A stretch of 64,000 nt of DNA, from assembly GCA_030549335.1 (NCBI GenBank), contig CM060195.1, positions 24,556,874 through 24,620,873 of the forward strand. Direction: 5' to 3'. Positions 11,901 through 22,960 of the stretch are shown piece by piece (position 1 is the stretch's first letter; each line of letters opens with the position of its first letter). The DNA comes from Pontederia crassipes. Its lineage: Eukaryota > Streptophyta > Magnoliopsida > Commelinales > Pontederiaceae. The notes under the pieces are model-generated. The model worked only from the letters and a program-made list of their open reading frames with translations. It was not told where the DNA came from and made no database searches. The translations under genes were made by a program, and so were the position numbers.

Positions 11901-12187
11901 CATAAAAATATCAACTTAAAGTTGAGCTTTTCGAGATTGATTTTTTTAAACATAACTTTTTATGTGGTTTCCAAATGAGATGATTCTTGATTATGTATAA
12001 AGATAAGAGAATTATTTATAACTTTTATATTCACTTATTAATAAAAATCTCATGGGAACATAGGCAAATGTTAACCGAAAATTTAGTGCATAAAGCAACT
12101 CATTCTTATTTAGACTTTTTCAATATTTTAAATATAACTCTAAATCTTTTGAGATTTGTATTATTAAAATATAATTATATATGGTAT

Positions 12188-13020
12188 AAAAACTTTGTTC
12201 CAATATGACTAAGTTTGCATCAATTAAGACGATATTAGCGATAATAACATGTATGCATTTGGAATATTTCAAATGGATGTCAAGACAACTCTTCTACATG
12301 GAGAGTTGTCAGAAGTATGTTGCAACCTAAAGGTTTTGATGTTGTAGGTTAGGAGAATAAGGTATATAAGCTGATGAAGTCTTTATATCGGCTAAAGCAA
12401 TCGTCGAGACAATGATACCTTAAATTTTATACTATGATAATCGAATTTGGTTTCATAACAAACAAATTGGACACTTTGTGTATAAAAAAGAGTGGGAGCA
12501 GTTTTACGACATTATCACTGTATGTTGATGATATCTTGTTCGTAAAAAATGATACTACAATGCTAATGAAATTAAAGATAAATTGAGCAAGGAATTTGAA
12601 ATGAAAGATATAAGAGTTGCATCCTATGTTTTGGAATTCAAAGTACTCGCGATAGAAGCTTAAGGACATTAAGATTAAGTCAGGAACAATATATCAATAA
12701 TATAATGAGAAGATTAGAAATTCAAAATTGCACTCTAACATCGATAACACTAGTCGTTGGGAAAAGGCTAAGTAAAAGTCAATGTTCCAATGCAAGACAT
12801 AAATCATTAGAGGAGCCCTATGTACAAGCGATGGGCAGCTTGATGTATCCAATGCGTTGTACAATCCCCGATTTGACTTACTCAGCAAGCGTGCTTAGTA
12901 GATATCAAAGTAATCTTATAAAAGTACACTAGGAAGACATAAAAATGATTCTTAAATATTTGAAGGGCACGGTACAATTAAGATTGACACGCCAAGCGAA
13001 TTCATTAAAACCTATAGGCT
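12188..13020 (+). pseudogene. copia reverse transcriptase and connection fragment
   Basis: The translation runs KFASIKTI, FQMDVKTTLLHGELSE, then YVDDILF at about 12520-12541, the catalytic aspartate motif of reverse transcriptase. After a frameshift it continues into SLMYPMRCTIPDLTYSASVLSRYQ at about 12836-12908, matching the region before RNase H. Several frameshifts and stops. The left end is the duplicated GGTAT and the right end is interrupted by the solo LTR at 13026. Confidence 0.78.
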
Positions 13021-13025
13021 ATACA

Positions 13026-16000
13026 TGTAACATCATGATTTAAATGCCTCATTAGCAAGTTCAATTTACTGATGATCAATTTAATGAAATGTTATACAAT
13101 TAAATTGAATATAATATTATGAATTCATGTGAAACTAGTAATTGATGTACATAATTTATTGATTAGACTATTTTATTTAGTTAGCTTTATTTGATGCACT
13201 CACACAATATACATGTGCATACTTATACAAGGATATAAAGATAATATGCATATATTTTGCTATGTGTATATAGATACGAAGCTGTGACCACCTTAATTTT
13301 ATCCATCAATCATCTGTATAGGAAATGCAAATTATGTAAGGTAAACCTTAATCAAAGATTGTTACTCAATAAAATTGATTTAACCTCAACATAATAGTTA
13401 AGCTAATAATATTCTAATTATGCTATATTTTTTAAGTGTTTAATACTTGAAATAATACCAGATTTGTTGTCATAATATGGTAAGTGTTATTAATCAGTAT
13501 AAGTAATTACCTAATTTAATTAACTATATTGGTAATGGTCTCAGCCATTAACCCGTGCGCTTGTATATACCGACTTACTTTAAAAGAAAAAAAGGAAGAA
13601 ACAATCTGGTAGCATGACAGCTCATCTCAACTAATATAAATTAAATAGGGGGCTGCCATATCACCTCTAACCATGCAAACATAAATATATAAAAACCTTA
13701 CCTGATGAAGTAGAGGAGAATATGTTGCCGACTTACCTTGCATGACTCAAGGGAGAAAAAGGAAGTTTTTACTTCCTTGTGGTCGACCAGAAGGAGAAAG
13801 AACAAAAAAAAAGAAAGAAGAACTGTGACCTAGGAGTTATTATTGGCCGATTTGAAGAGAGAGGGTAGGATGAAAGGAAGGTTGCCTTCTTTCGTTTTTG
13901 CTGCCGATTTGTAGAGAAAGAGGAAGGGAAGGAAAGACACTTTTGATTTCTTTCTTTGCTAGCCGTAGGAAGGAGTACTAGAAGAAAAGCAAAACTAATA
14001 AAGTAAGTGGATTATTTTTAATTTCTAATTCCTTAATCAACTGAAATATTCTATTTAATTATGTAATTGATGGAGTTTCAAATTAGGAAATAGGACATGT
14101 ATACTTAAAGTGTCTAACGAAAATAAGTTATAAAACTATTGTTTATATGGCCGAGAATGGCTACTAGTAAATAATTATTAAAACTTTCTCACAAATTATA
14201 AAATTTATACCCCATGCTCTTATATGACTCTAGATTTCAGGGGATTTGGAATGACTTCACAATCATGTCTATATAATATGTTATCTATAAAATAGTGAGT
14301 AGTTTTCATGCAGTCCTCGAAAATGATAGGGTTAGGTTGTAAATTATGTCCTTATTTCCATTGGTCATACAAAAATGTGAAATTGTTAGGTGAGGTTTCC
14401 GTGGACTGCCCAAATCAATTGGAGTTACTCAAAATTTGTTTATATATAAGAAGATATCAAATTTACATTGGTTACCTCTCTGTCTAGTAGATTTTAAAGT
14501 AAAATCTAAATATGCACAACCACGAGATTTCCTAAGACTTATGTAAAATAGTATAAATTATGAAATTAACTGTGTCAACTACATTCCATGTCTACTTTCA
14601 CTGAGATTTAAAATCAAATAAATCAGATGTCTATATAGAAATTTACATGCTCATCTGTAGGGTGTTATCAATTTGTCTATTGAAACTCCTACCCGATTTT
14701 GTAAATTAGGTATGAAATAAAATATGCTATATAATTAATTGATAAGTTAGGGTAAGAAGGATGTATATGTCAGGATTCATTTACAATTGGAATCACTAAA
14801 AAATAATATGTCCAATTGAAGTTATAAATGTTTAACCGGACTCTCCCCAGTCTGTCAGAAGAAAATTTAGAGCAGATCATGTTAGTAATTGTGAAATTTA
14901 TTGTGCTAAGTTCAGCAAATTATAAATTCTAGAAATTTTATGAGTTACACCTCAAGAGGTCTAATGTCAAGAAAAATTGGAATCATCTGATTTTGTTATC
15001 TATATTAATAGTTATGAATTTTCTTTAACCAAGTGTCCAAACTATCATAACACACTTTTGATGGGTAAAACAAGAAGATTGAATACATGAATGATATATA
15101 TGTGTGATGTTCTAAGTATCATAGGTTGGTGTTCATTTTATAATATAATAATATCAATATATATTATTGCTATAGGAAAGAAGATTAATGTAAGAAAAAG
15201 AACAGGGAAAAGTCTTTTGTTATCGTTCATATCAAGTAAGTTGGTTTCTCTTACTCTATATTCACATTGTTTGAATTCGATGTGAAATTGATTGTTATAT
15301 GTATTGAATGATATTCTGACAAGTTCATATGAAAATCATGTTTTGAATGATTGATCAATTGATGGTGCAATTGAAAAGCATATGTGGTATGTTATAGTTT
15401 GACTTTATGAAACACAATCCTATTTCGTTTGAATTAGTAATCGTTATGATTCATCTTCTAATATTTGAGTCATAAGATATGATTATTCTTTTGATATTTG
15501 ATGTGAAATTGTTATGTGATGAATCATGCATTTGCATCTGTTTGCATCTGTATATATGATGGTTGGAGCTAAGTGCTATATCGCTAATCACGATGGGAGC
15601 CACTTCTATATTCCAATTCATTATTTTGTTCTCTAGTAATGAGATGAGATAGACTAAAGCTAAGTGTCATGCGGAACTAAATATTATTTCGTGAGGAGTC
15701 GCGATGGGGGCCATCTCTAGAATCCGTAGGGGTCATCTTTAGAGTCCACCTATCGCTACATGATAAATTCTTCGATAGGGATGAGGTGGAATGAAGCTAA
15801 GTGCTACATCGCTGATCACAATGGGAGCCACCTCTAGAGTCCACCTACCGACTACTCGCTAATTGTTGATCTGTGCATTCATATGAGAGTGTTGCATTTG
15901 CATATTGTTTAATATGATTTAGATGATATTGATTGTATATTGAATGGCATGCTTCTGATTAGTATGTTATATATGTAATTATCAAATATATGAAAATACC

Positions 16001-16475
16001 GATTTTGATATTATAATTATTGCATGATTTTTCATGTCTCTCCGAATTGATTAGTTGGTAACATATAAACTATGAGTTATCAATTTATTGAGCTATTTTA
16101 ACTCACTTTGTTGTTTTTAAATTTTTTAGATTAATGTAACTATTTGAAGATCGTGCGAGGTGATAATTTTAGAAGGGTTCAAATGTCCTTAGTGGTAAAA
16201 TTTTGAGAAGAATTATCTCTCATATTCTTTTGTTAGAGTATCGGGAGAATTAGTTATGTCTATCTCGTATACGAAATCTTGTACCTTATAAAAAGGATGA
16301 ATGTTCTAGAATGTTAAGTTTGCTCTGAGTTGTGTAATTTGTTTAATGATATACTTTTATTCATATGTTATAAAAAATTACATCACGTTTCTACGTTCCT
16401 TAATAATTGTGTTTGATCATCCGTAATGAGTTGCAAACTCTGATTTTAATCGCGGTTTAAATCGGAGTCATGACA
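13026..16475 (+). mobile_element. Large solo LTR, probably gypsy (Tekay/Del-like)
   Basis: A 3,450-bp unit begins TGTAACATCATGA and ends GTCATGACA. It is flanked by perfect 5-bp duplications ATACA at 13021-13025 and 16476-16480. Removing it and one ATACA makes the copia reading frame (GYTYTNFDGNID-like) continuous, so the boundary is exact. There is no primer site, polypurine tract or coding sequence, so it is a solo LTR. Within it, 15550-15850 holds an imperfect repeat of a GCTAAGTGCTACATCGCTGA ... GGGAGCCACC block. The end AATCGCGGTTTAAATCGG is typical of large chromovirus LTRs; the family assignment is inference. Confidence 0.85.
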
Positions 16476-16935
16476 ATACATATACGAATTTTGATGGCAA
16501 CATTGATAATAAAAAATTTACATCATATCACTTGTTTATATCTGATGGTGCAGTTGTTTCTTGGGACAGGTAACAAGGATGTGTAGCTAGATACACATAA
16601 CAAGCTAAGTACATTTCCTGTAGTATTGCAGCCACCTATAATGTATTGTTCAAATATTTTCTTACGAAACTAAAGCTCTATTTAATATCGGGAGAATTGA
16701 CGATGTACTATGATAATTAAGACACAATAAGTTTGATAGATAGTGGAGCAAAGAGTTTCAAAGGAACACATTAAGATAGAATATCACTATATACATGATA
16801 TAATGAAATGAAAAAAAAATTAATTGTGTCGAATGTGCCTATGGAAGATATGTCGAATGATTCTCTTATAAAAGAGATTTCGATTGGAACATTCACCAAA
16901 CATGTTAATTTGATGAGACTCAAAAATAATTAAAG
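16476..16935 (+). pseudogene. copia RNase H fragment
   Basis: The translation after the solo LTR includes NFDGNIDNKKFTSYHLF, GAVVSW and ISLIDSGAKSFKGTH, matching the copia RNase H domain (GYxDADFxGD, KSTSGYLF, GAxxSW, CDNxxAIxL). A late segment reads VPMEDMSNDSLIKEI, the region before the 3' LTR. Stops are frequent. Confidence 0.75.
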
Positions 16936-17023
16936 AATAAAAATTCATAAATAGTGATATTCAAAATAACATTTCTATTTGGTACTACACTTAAAGTAAA
17001 ATACTAAAAATTTCACAACGGTC

Positions 17024-17336
17024 AAGTGGGAGATGTTAGTGTAACTGATATGATCATGGTCGTGATCTTCGGCCTGAGATCGTAGAGACGAACATGGTCG
17101 ATAGAATCATAATCAACATCAATTTTGGCATTGATAAGAGCCGCAATTGACGGACGGTGAAGAGTTTGCCATATAATCCAAGCAAGTCATATGGAATAGG
17201 CAAGACATGGAACCAATCTTCCAATGGTGCATAAAAAGCAAGCAAGAAGTGGGACTTCTTAAACAAACAAGAGAGCTCATTTGTTTGCTTCCGTAAAAGG
17301 TGGGAGAAAACTTGTCTAGCCCGAGGAAGAACTCTA
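17024..17336 (+). repeat. Polypurine tract and 3' LTR start of the decayed copia
   Basis: AAGTGGGAGA at 17024-17033 is a standard copia polypurine tract. It is followed at once by TGTTAGTGTAACTG, the start of the 3' LTR. The LTR can be followed to about 17336, where an AT-rich insertion starts. Its far end is not identified. Confidence 0.7.
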
Positions 17337-18187
17337 GGGTTGTGTTTGGCAACAGAACAAAGGGTTGTTCTACCTTTTGTTCTACCAAACACCTCATACG
17401 ACGGAAACTTCTAAAGTTTCCATCACGTAAGGTATGGCGGGAACGTAAGTTCTTGCAATTAGCAAGAACTTGAAAAGTTCTTACTAATTGCAAGAACAAC
17501 CATATTTTTTTTATTTTTTTCATAGGTCTAAAAGTAGTTCCAAAAGTAGGTGTAGCTATTTTAGATCTATAACATATTATTTTAATAATATGTATATATT
17601 ATATTCTTATATATTATATTATATATATTTATTATTTATACATTAACATAAATTTATAATTTATTTAGGTATAATTTATCATATATTTTTATTTATTTTA
17701 CTTATAATATATCATAATAAAAATTAACTAGTATGATATTAGTATAATTATTAATTATGGTATTCAAAACAAGATATAATTATATAATTATTTTATATAA
17801 GTATGATGTTACATTATCTTTTATATTTCATGTTTTAGTTATTAATTAGTTTATCTTAAAAAAATTTTCTATATAATTTGCTAATTATAAATATTTTATT
17901 AATTGAACTATTCAATTAATTTTTAAAAAATTATATTGTATTTGAATCATACGTAAATTATAATATTAATAATATTAAATTAATCAAATAAATAATAATA
18001 ATAATAAGTTATGTACATTATAATATTAATAACATATTTTTATTTACTATAATTTTATATCTCATAAAATAATAAATTATATTATTAATTCTTACTTTTT
18101 TATCCAAACACCTATTAAAATTTATCTATCAAATCAACTTTTTAAATTTCCATCGTTACATTTTTTTTTCAAACACCAATCCAAACT
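17337..18187. mobile_element. Possible AT-rich MITE-like insertion
   Basis: The segment opens GGGTTGTGTTTGGCAA and closes TTTCAAACACCAATCC, giving imperfect inverted ends around a very AT-rich core full of TATATT runs. Many plant MITEs have TGTTTGG-type ends. No convincing target duplication was found (AACTCTA against AACTTTT is weak), so the class and exact ends are uncertain. Confidence 0.4.
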
Positions 18188-19704
18188 TTTCTCGATTAAT
18201 TCTTAACTTAGGGGACACAGCCTAGAGGAACATATCCCTGCATGTCATACTTACAAATGCGGATTAAGCTAATTTCACATGTACATTATGAGGGAGATAG
18301 TGCGCATGCTTGTGAGCCCATAAGAAATGTTACAAAATCATAGACATTAAGATACAAACCAAATAATATACATGATGTCATGGTATTTGAAAAGTGTCAT
18401 AAGAGAAATATGAGATAATAAGTATATAATAATATTGTTTTAAAACCTTGCATAATTGGTACTTAGAAACAACAAAATGAATGTAGCCTAAAATATTTTT
18501 TCATTCAACTTTGAATTTAATTGAATTGTGCTTTGCGTAGGATGCACATCTTTTACAATATGAAAGAAATATTAAAATTCTTAATTGATAAAGTGGGACA
18601 TAACCGTTATCTTTTAGGTCAAATGTTTTGAAAAAAGAATCAAATAGCTGTGAAAATCAGGTTGATCAACCATTATTTTGGAATTTTTTGAGTAAGGTAA
18701 TGAGATGGTCACAATAAACATAAAAATGTAAAGTATATATATGGAAAACTAGGGAGATAAATAGAATAAAAGAAGAAAAAAATAAAATGGAAAAATGGAA
18801 AGAATTAAGAAAAGTTAAATATTAATGAAAATAAAAAGAAAAAGTAAATAGGGAGAAAATAGATAAAAGAGAAAATATCTTTAGATGAATAAAAGAAGAA
18901 AAAAGATGAATTTTAGATGACAAAATAAATCTACAGTGATTAACGCCATTTTCATCCACTGAGTTATACTTTATTTTTATCGTAATCCTTAAAATTATCC
19001 ATTTACCATTTTGAACTCTTTCAATTAAAACCAAACCTTTGATTTAATTATGCATTCATCTTTTATCCTTATTGAATTTTGTGTTTACAAGTTTTAAAAT
19101 AAATAAAACCAGAATAATTAATTAAAAATTTATTAGATGAAATTAAACAAGGGTAAGGAGGTAAATGTATAATCACAATGAAATAATTCTAGACAATTAG
19201 CATTACCCGAAATCCTTTTGAAATTAGATTAGAGAAAATGTATATGCAAACTCATAAAGAATTGACACAAAAATTGTGATGATAAATCTTGATATAACAG
19301 TTAAAATAATTTTACTTATGTTGATGTAATGGTACAATCATCAAATATTTTTGGTGTGCGAAATATGATGTGAATATGAAAGAAAAAAAGGCTCTCAAGA
19401 TATACAGTATAAAATATTTTTTTCGCATTAAAAGAAATTGAATTATTTCGTTCTGTAAAACAACATTTCTCAGCTTTCATGCTAACCGATTATAAAAAAA
19501 AATGGAGAAATACTCAAAATAAGAACAAGGTTTGTGCTTAGTTTTACGAATCATATTTGTCCAGAACTTTGTAGGAATTTTCGGAAATAACATGTACATC
19601 TTATTGCAGAATAAGAAAAAAAAAAGAATACTTTTGGAAGAGACGAAGGGAAGCTTTGTGTAGTGCAAATCTAAAGAACAATGAATCTAAAGAACAATAA
19701 GAGA
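18188..19704. other. AT-rich spacer, no gene recognised
   Basis: The first 150 bases may be the remainder of the copia 3' LTR. The rest is low-complexity A-rich and G/A-rich DNA (18720-18920) with no coding signal or RNA motif that I can support. Confidence 0.4.
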
Positions 19705-19800
19705 GGTGGTGAATCAGATAGAGCTAATACACAGTTCGGCCATCATGCTGGCCTATCAAACCAATAGGGAAACTATTCATCCATCATCATATCTACCACC
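19705..19800 (-). ncRNA. C/D-box small nucleolar RNA, predicted 18S rRNA 2'-O-methylation guide
   Basis: Read on the minus strand, the 96-nt unit starts GGTGGT and ends ACCACC, a perfect 6-bp terminal stem. An ATGATGA C box follows the 5' stem and a CTGA D box precedes the 3' stem. An internal CATGATGG can serve as C' and TTGA as D'. Directly upstream of the D box lies GUAUUAGCUCUA, fully complementary to UAGAGCUAAUAC near the 5' end of plant 18S rRNA. By the box+5 rule the target is the second A of that rRNA stretch. A guide at this rRNA position is known in eukaryotes; the rRNA sequence is from memory. It would act in the nucleolus with fibrillarin, NOP56/58 and 15.5K. Confidence 0.8.
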
Positions 19801-19926
19801 ATAATCGCTGAAAATCATTTTGAAATGATAAATAAAACTCATCGAAGAATCAATTAAGAACACTGAAGAACACAAAAAGAGATTAAAAAAAAACATGTTA
19901 AATTGGCTGTAGATGTGGAAAAGGGG

Positions 19927-20015
19927 GGCATCAGATCTCCAAGGTGATGATGAGTTTGATAAACATCGCAATGACGCTTCATATGCAAATTACCCATTAA
20001 GATATCACTGATTCC
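19927..20015 (-). ncRNA. Second C/D-box snoRNA candidate, antisense to 18S rRNA
   Basis: On the minus strand the unit runs GGAATCAG ... CTGATGCC, whose ends pair at 7 of 8 positions. GTGATAT is a weak C box and CTGA near the 3' end is a good D box. The key evidence is TGGGTAATTTGC at about 19984-19995, complementary over 12 nt to GCAAATTACCCA of 18S rRNA and followed two bases later by an ATGA that could be a D' box. The weak C box and D' box suggest decay or a mis-set boundary. It lies 126 nt upstream of the other snoRNA on the same strand, as expected for a polycistronic or intronic cluster. The plus strand shows a canonical-looking C and D box too, but there the guide would be sense to rRNA. 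Confidence 0.58.
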
Positions 20016-20233
20016 TCATTTACCCCAAACAATGCAACTCAAGCAAATAATTATAACAACAGAACTAATCAGAAATAAAAAAAGAAAAACACACAAGCAA
20101 AGATGAACCAAGAGTTGCACAAGCTTCCAATGGAAAAATCTAGCGAGAAAACTTGATAGCGTAGTAGAAGAATATATTTGTAGAACAAGGGAGAAAGATG
20201 GAGCCGAACAGCAGGAGGATGAGCAGAAAGAGC

Positions 20234-20344
20234 GTTAGGGCTTGTGCTATTATAGATTACATCGTCTGGGCCGACAGGCTTACTATAGACGGAGATTGTC
20301 ATACATTTTAGGCCCAATTTCGATAAGGCTCAATCTTTATATAT
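20234..20344 (-). promoter_or_regulatory. Promoter of the snoRNA unit: TATA, two site II elements, telo-box-like motif
   Basis: Reading the minus strand: ATATATAAAG (20335-20344) is a TATA box, TTGGGCCT (about 20310-20317) and GGCCCA (20267-20272) are site II (TGGGCY) elements, and AAGCCCTAAC (20234-20243) resembles a telo box (AAACCCTAA). This combination is typical of plant ribosomal protein and snoRNA gene promoters. The downstream stretch to about 20110 is a CT-rich leader. The order TATA then site II is unusual, so the true start site could be further downstream, near 20200. The LARD-like element sits 80 bases upstream. Confidence 0.6.
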
Positions 20345-20423
20345 TTTAAAAGCAACATCAGAACCACCGACTGTTTGGCGCAGTCGAAGCGGGCTGCGTT
20401 CCAAGCAGTTCGACGGGTACTAG

Positions 20424-21090
20424 TGTCACGGGACGTTTTCCGTGACTCGAAGCGTGAAGCCTCGCGGCACCAGTGCCGCTCAACTTATAGTCCTCGGCCG
20501 CTTAGCGCCGAAAACATGGAACACATGCAGCCGCCCCGCACTGCGTAATATTGCGGAGTACCAAGTTATCAGCCCTTAGGGCATTTATCTTGTAAGGCCA
20601 TCCTTATGAATGGCCAAGTAGGTGACGTTCCCGTAGGGTACGTCTTTTGCATCTTCAATATGTAACAAGACTCCTATACCTACGGTACACTGGGAGGAGT
20701 TCACTAGTGCCTTCCGAGCCCCAATTGTATGTTATGTTTCATCATATTTAATACAAGTAAGCTTTCCTTTAATTCTAGTGTCATGGCCTTGAGCGTGGGG
20801 TGGCAACCCACATCGGTGTCCCTTCATGGCGTCCCGTGGTCCCTTCGTCGCCCCTTCGGACTTTAAGCACCCAAGCGCCAACATTAGTGCCGCAACGCGC
20901 TAATGCCACGGTCTCGTGACGAGTAGTCCAACACTCTAGTCATGTCCGTGATTGAACGCCTATAAGAGCGACTCTCGGCATAGTCGTCTCGACCATAAAA
21001 CTTTCGCTGCAAACTCAAAACAGGCTTGGCTAGGTGCCTATCCGCCTAGTCGTCGCACGTGGTCTAGTGTCCGAGAATGACCCCGTGACA
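20424..21090 (+). repeat. 5' LTR of the LARD-like element
   Basis: 667 bp, TGTCACGGGACG to CCCGTGACA. The primer binding site follows two bases later. It contains TAAGAGCGACTCTC-type inverted sequence near its end and a possible polyadenylation context, but no clear TATA box was assigned. Confidence 0.88.
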
Positions 21091-21092
21091 AG

Positions 21093-21106
21093 TGGTATCA
21101 GAGCAG
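21093..21106 (+). promoter_or_regulatory. Primer binding site (initiator tRNA-Met)
   Basis: TGGTATCAGAGCAG, the standard plant retrotransposon primer site, two bases after the 5' LTR. Confidence 0.9.
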
Positions 21107-22960
21107 TTCTTCCTGCTCGGATTACCCAGCGACGATGACTCGCTTGTGTCGTCGCAACGTGCCCTGGCGTAGGAGATGTGCTTCCGCTCAAATACTCCAT
21201 CACGCCCAGGCGCACTGGTACCATGGTCTTTGATCGTGGACGCCAACGAGGAATGCATGGCAAGCCTCCTCGCCGCACGCCCAGTCGTGCCCCGCAGCAT
21301 GTTCCTCATACACCCGTGTTGTGTCAAGGAACGTCCGTCATGCATCATGATGACGGATTGATCGCCCCGCCTAACCGGGACGGTCATGCGTCGCTCACTC
21401 GAGTAGATCAACCACCCCAGGTATACAGTCGGAAATCCTGAAGTGTCGCGCTGCGTGAAAGAGTGGCCATATGCTCCGCATGATGGTCTTGCGCTGCTCA
21501 TATCATGAGATCGCTTACACGAGCGTCGTGTAACTCGGAGGACCCGTGTCACATTCAGGGACTGTCGGTCATGCACTATCATGGTGACCTGGCGCTGCTC
21601 GGTATTTCGTGACGTCGCATCGCATGCCCAGTCATGCAACGTGAAGTGCACAACCGCTTCACGGGAGAAGTTGGCTTAAAGACAAATATCAAGGTTCATG
21701 GTCCCCTTTCGGCCAAAGAATATCATCCCTTCGGCCAAGGAGCATCAATCACAAGCATCTTGTCGTGTCGCAGCCTCGCCTGCCCTGCCACGATGACTTT
21801 TAGGAATGGAGCAAAGCGTTGATTACTTGCAAACACTCGCGGACGAGCTGTCAGCCTTGCCTGCCTCGTCAAGTGTCGCCCCGCAAGTGGCGCAATGTCA
21901 TCCATCGAGGAGTGGGACCTGATACATGCCAACGCAAATCGACGCCTCAACTCAGCGACCAATTTGACAAATGGTCTGAGCGTCGAGCATCGGCGAACCT
22001 TGGCATGCTGCTGTCAAGCGTTCTGCCGCCAACCGAAGGAAGGAGTGCCCTTTCCTTTCGGACATCGCCTCGAGTAATCGAAGCGGCCTCCGAGGATCGC
22101 AATGCGAAGCTTTTGAAGGACACATTGGCAATGTCGTCCCTTCGAATGGAGATGGAGGTAATGGTGGGAGCTCATGCCACGAGTTCACCAACCGCAGTCC
22201 GCTTACCTAAGCGGAGCATCTTCACAAGCATCCGCACGGATCAGTGAAGGCCCGGAACGGCTACTCTTTCGCAAGGGTCAAGCCGCCCGGTGGACGAGTA
22301 TGTCAAAGGTGTATGATCTAGAATGACAAGCACAGTAGCATTACTTTGTCCAAGATGTGGACGGACGAGCATCTAAGGTGCATCCTCTTTGCGAACGAGC
22401 ACAACGATCTCGCCCCGTCCATACCCCAAAGGAATTGCCAAAGCTTCAAAGGAGGTCCCAGGATCGGAAGAAGGCATTTTCCAAGAACCCTGCAAGATGT
22501 GGCAAACTCAGGATGGCATTGCCATCGCGACAATGTAGAATGTGGCAAACATGCATCCCACACATGAGACAGAAGAAGTGGCAGTTCATCAATTATGCAA
22601 GCCCTGACAAGTTGGGACTGGAGGTCAAGATCGCATTGTTCAACATCGGCCAGATGGACATGTTGAAGGAGGAAGTGAAAGGAATCACCGAGCTTCGCCT
22701 ACAGTGTTCCCAGGAGGATGAAGACCCAGTGTCGGTGCTATTCAAGCAGAGGGGTTAGAAGCTTTAGACTAGGAAGGAGTTGGAATGACCAGATCGTCCA
22801 ACCTCCGCTCACTAGTCGACGCTGCCAAGTCAATCAGGACAAGTGCCATGCCACCAAAGCCCTTGGGCAAGGGCAATGGTGGGGGAGAGAAGTTCAAGTC
22901 GCAAGGAGGAAGCTACTTATGCCGAAGTTAAAGATCGCCCATCGAAGCAGGAGAAGCAAG

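Larger units (their letters stand above)
8263..12182 (-). mobile_element. Composite insert derived from a SIRE-like copia, splitting the reverse transcriptase
   Basis: Copia homology stops at 8262 and resumes at 12183. GGTAT is present at both 8258-8262 and 12183-12187, which fits a 5-bp target duplication. The insert carries a minus-strand gag (9489-9893), a minus-strand primer site (about 10201-10211) and an LTR-like region to its right. The outer ends are AT-rich and do not show clean TG...CA, so the insert is decayed, truncated or built from more than one piece. A hAT MITE lies inside it. Confidence 0.65.
6537..17033 (+). mobile_element. Decayed copia retrotransposon, 5' truncated, interrupted twice
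   Basis: Pieces of a Ty1/copia polyprotein appear in the correct order on the plus strand: gag (about 6537-6985), the protease to GAG-pre-integrase region (7043-7246), degraded integrase, the start of reverse transcriptase (about 8050-8262), the YVDD part of reverse transcriptase (about 12480-12560) and RNase H (up to about 16935), then the polypurine tract. Two insertions split it: 8263-12182 and the solo LTR 13026-16475. Its proteins resemble those of the minus-strand copia at 26125-33831, but the LTR starts differ, so the two are sister families. Every segment has stops and frameshifts. The 5' LTR is missing. Confidence 0.82.

Noticed and set aside
17054..17523. Two overlapping minus-strand frames of 112 and 134 codons
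   Set aside because: They span the copia 3' LTR and the junction with the AT-rich insertion, so they cannot be an intact gene.
19944..20011. Plus-strand C/D snoRNA (GTGATGA ... CTGA)
   Set aside because: The box motifs look canonical, but the sequence before the D box is sense, not antisense, to 18S rRNA, and the neighbouring snoRNA and promoter are on the minus strand.
20380..20423. tRNA-like sequence with AGTTCGACGGG
   Set aside because: A TTCGA core is present but no paired acceptor stem, D arm or anticodon arm could be drawn.
21064..21651. 195-codon minus-strand frame in the LARD-like element
   Set aside because: Antisense to the element, no recognisable domain, and openness is explained by GC-rich composition.
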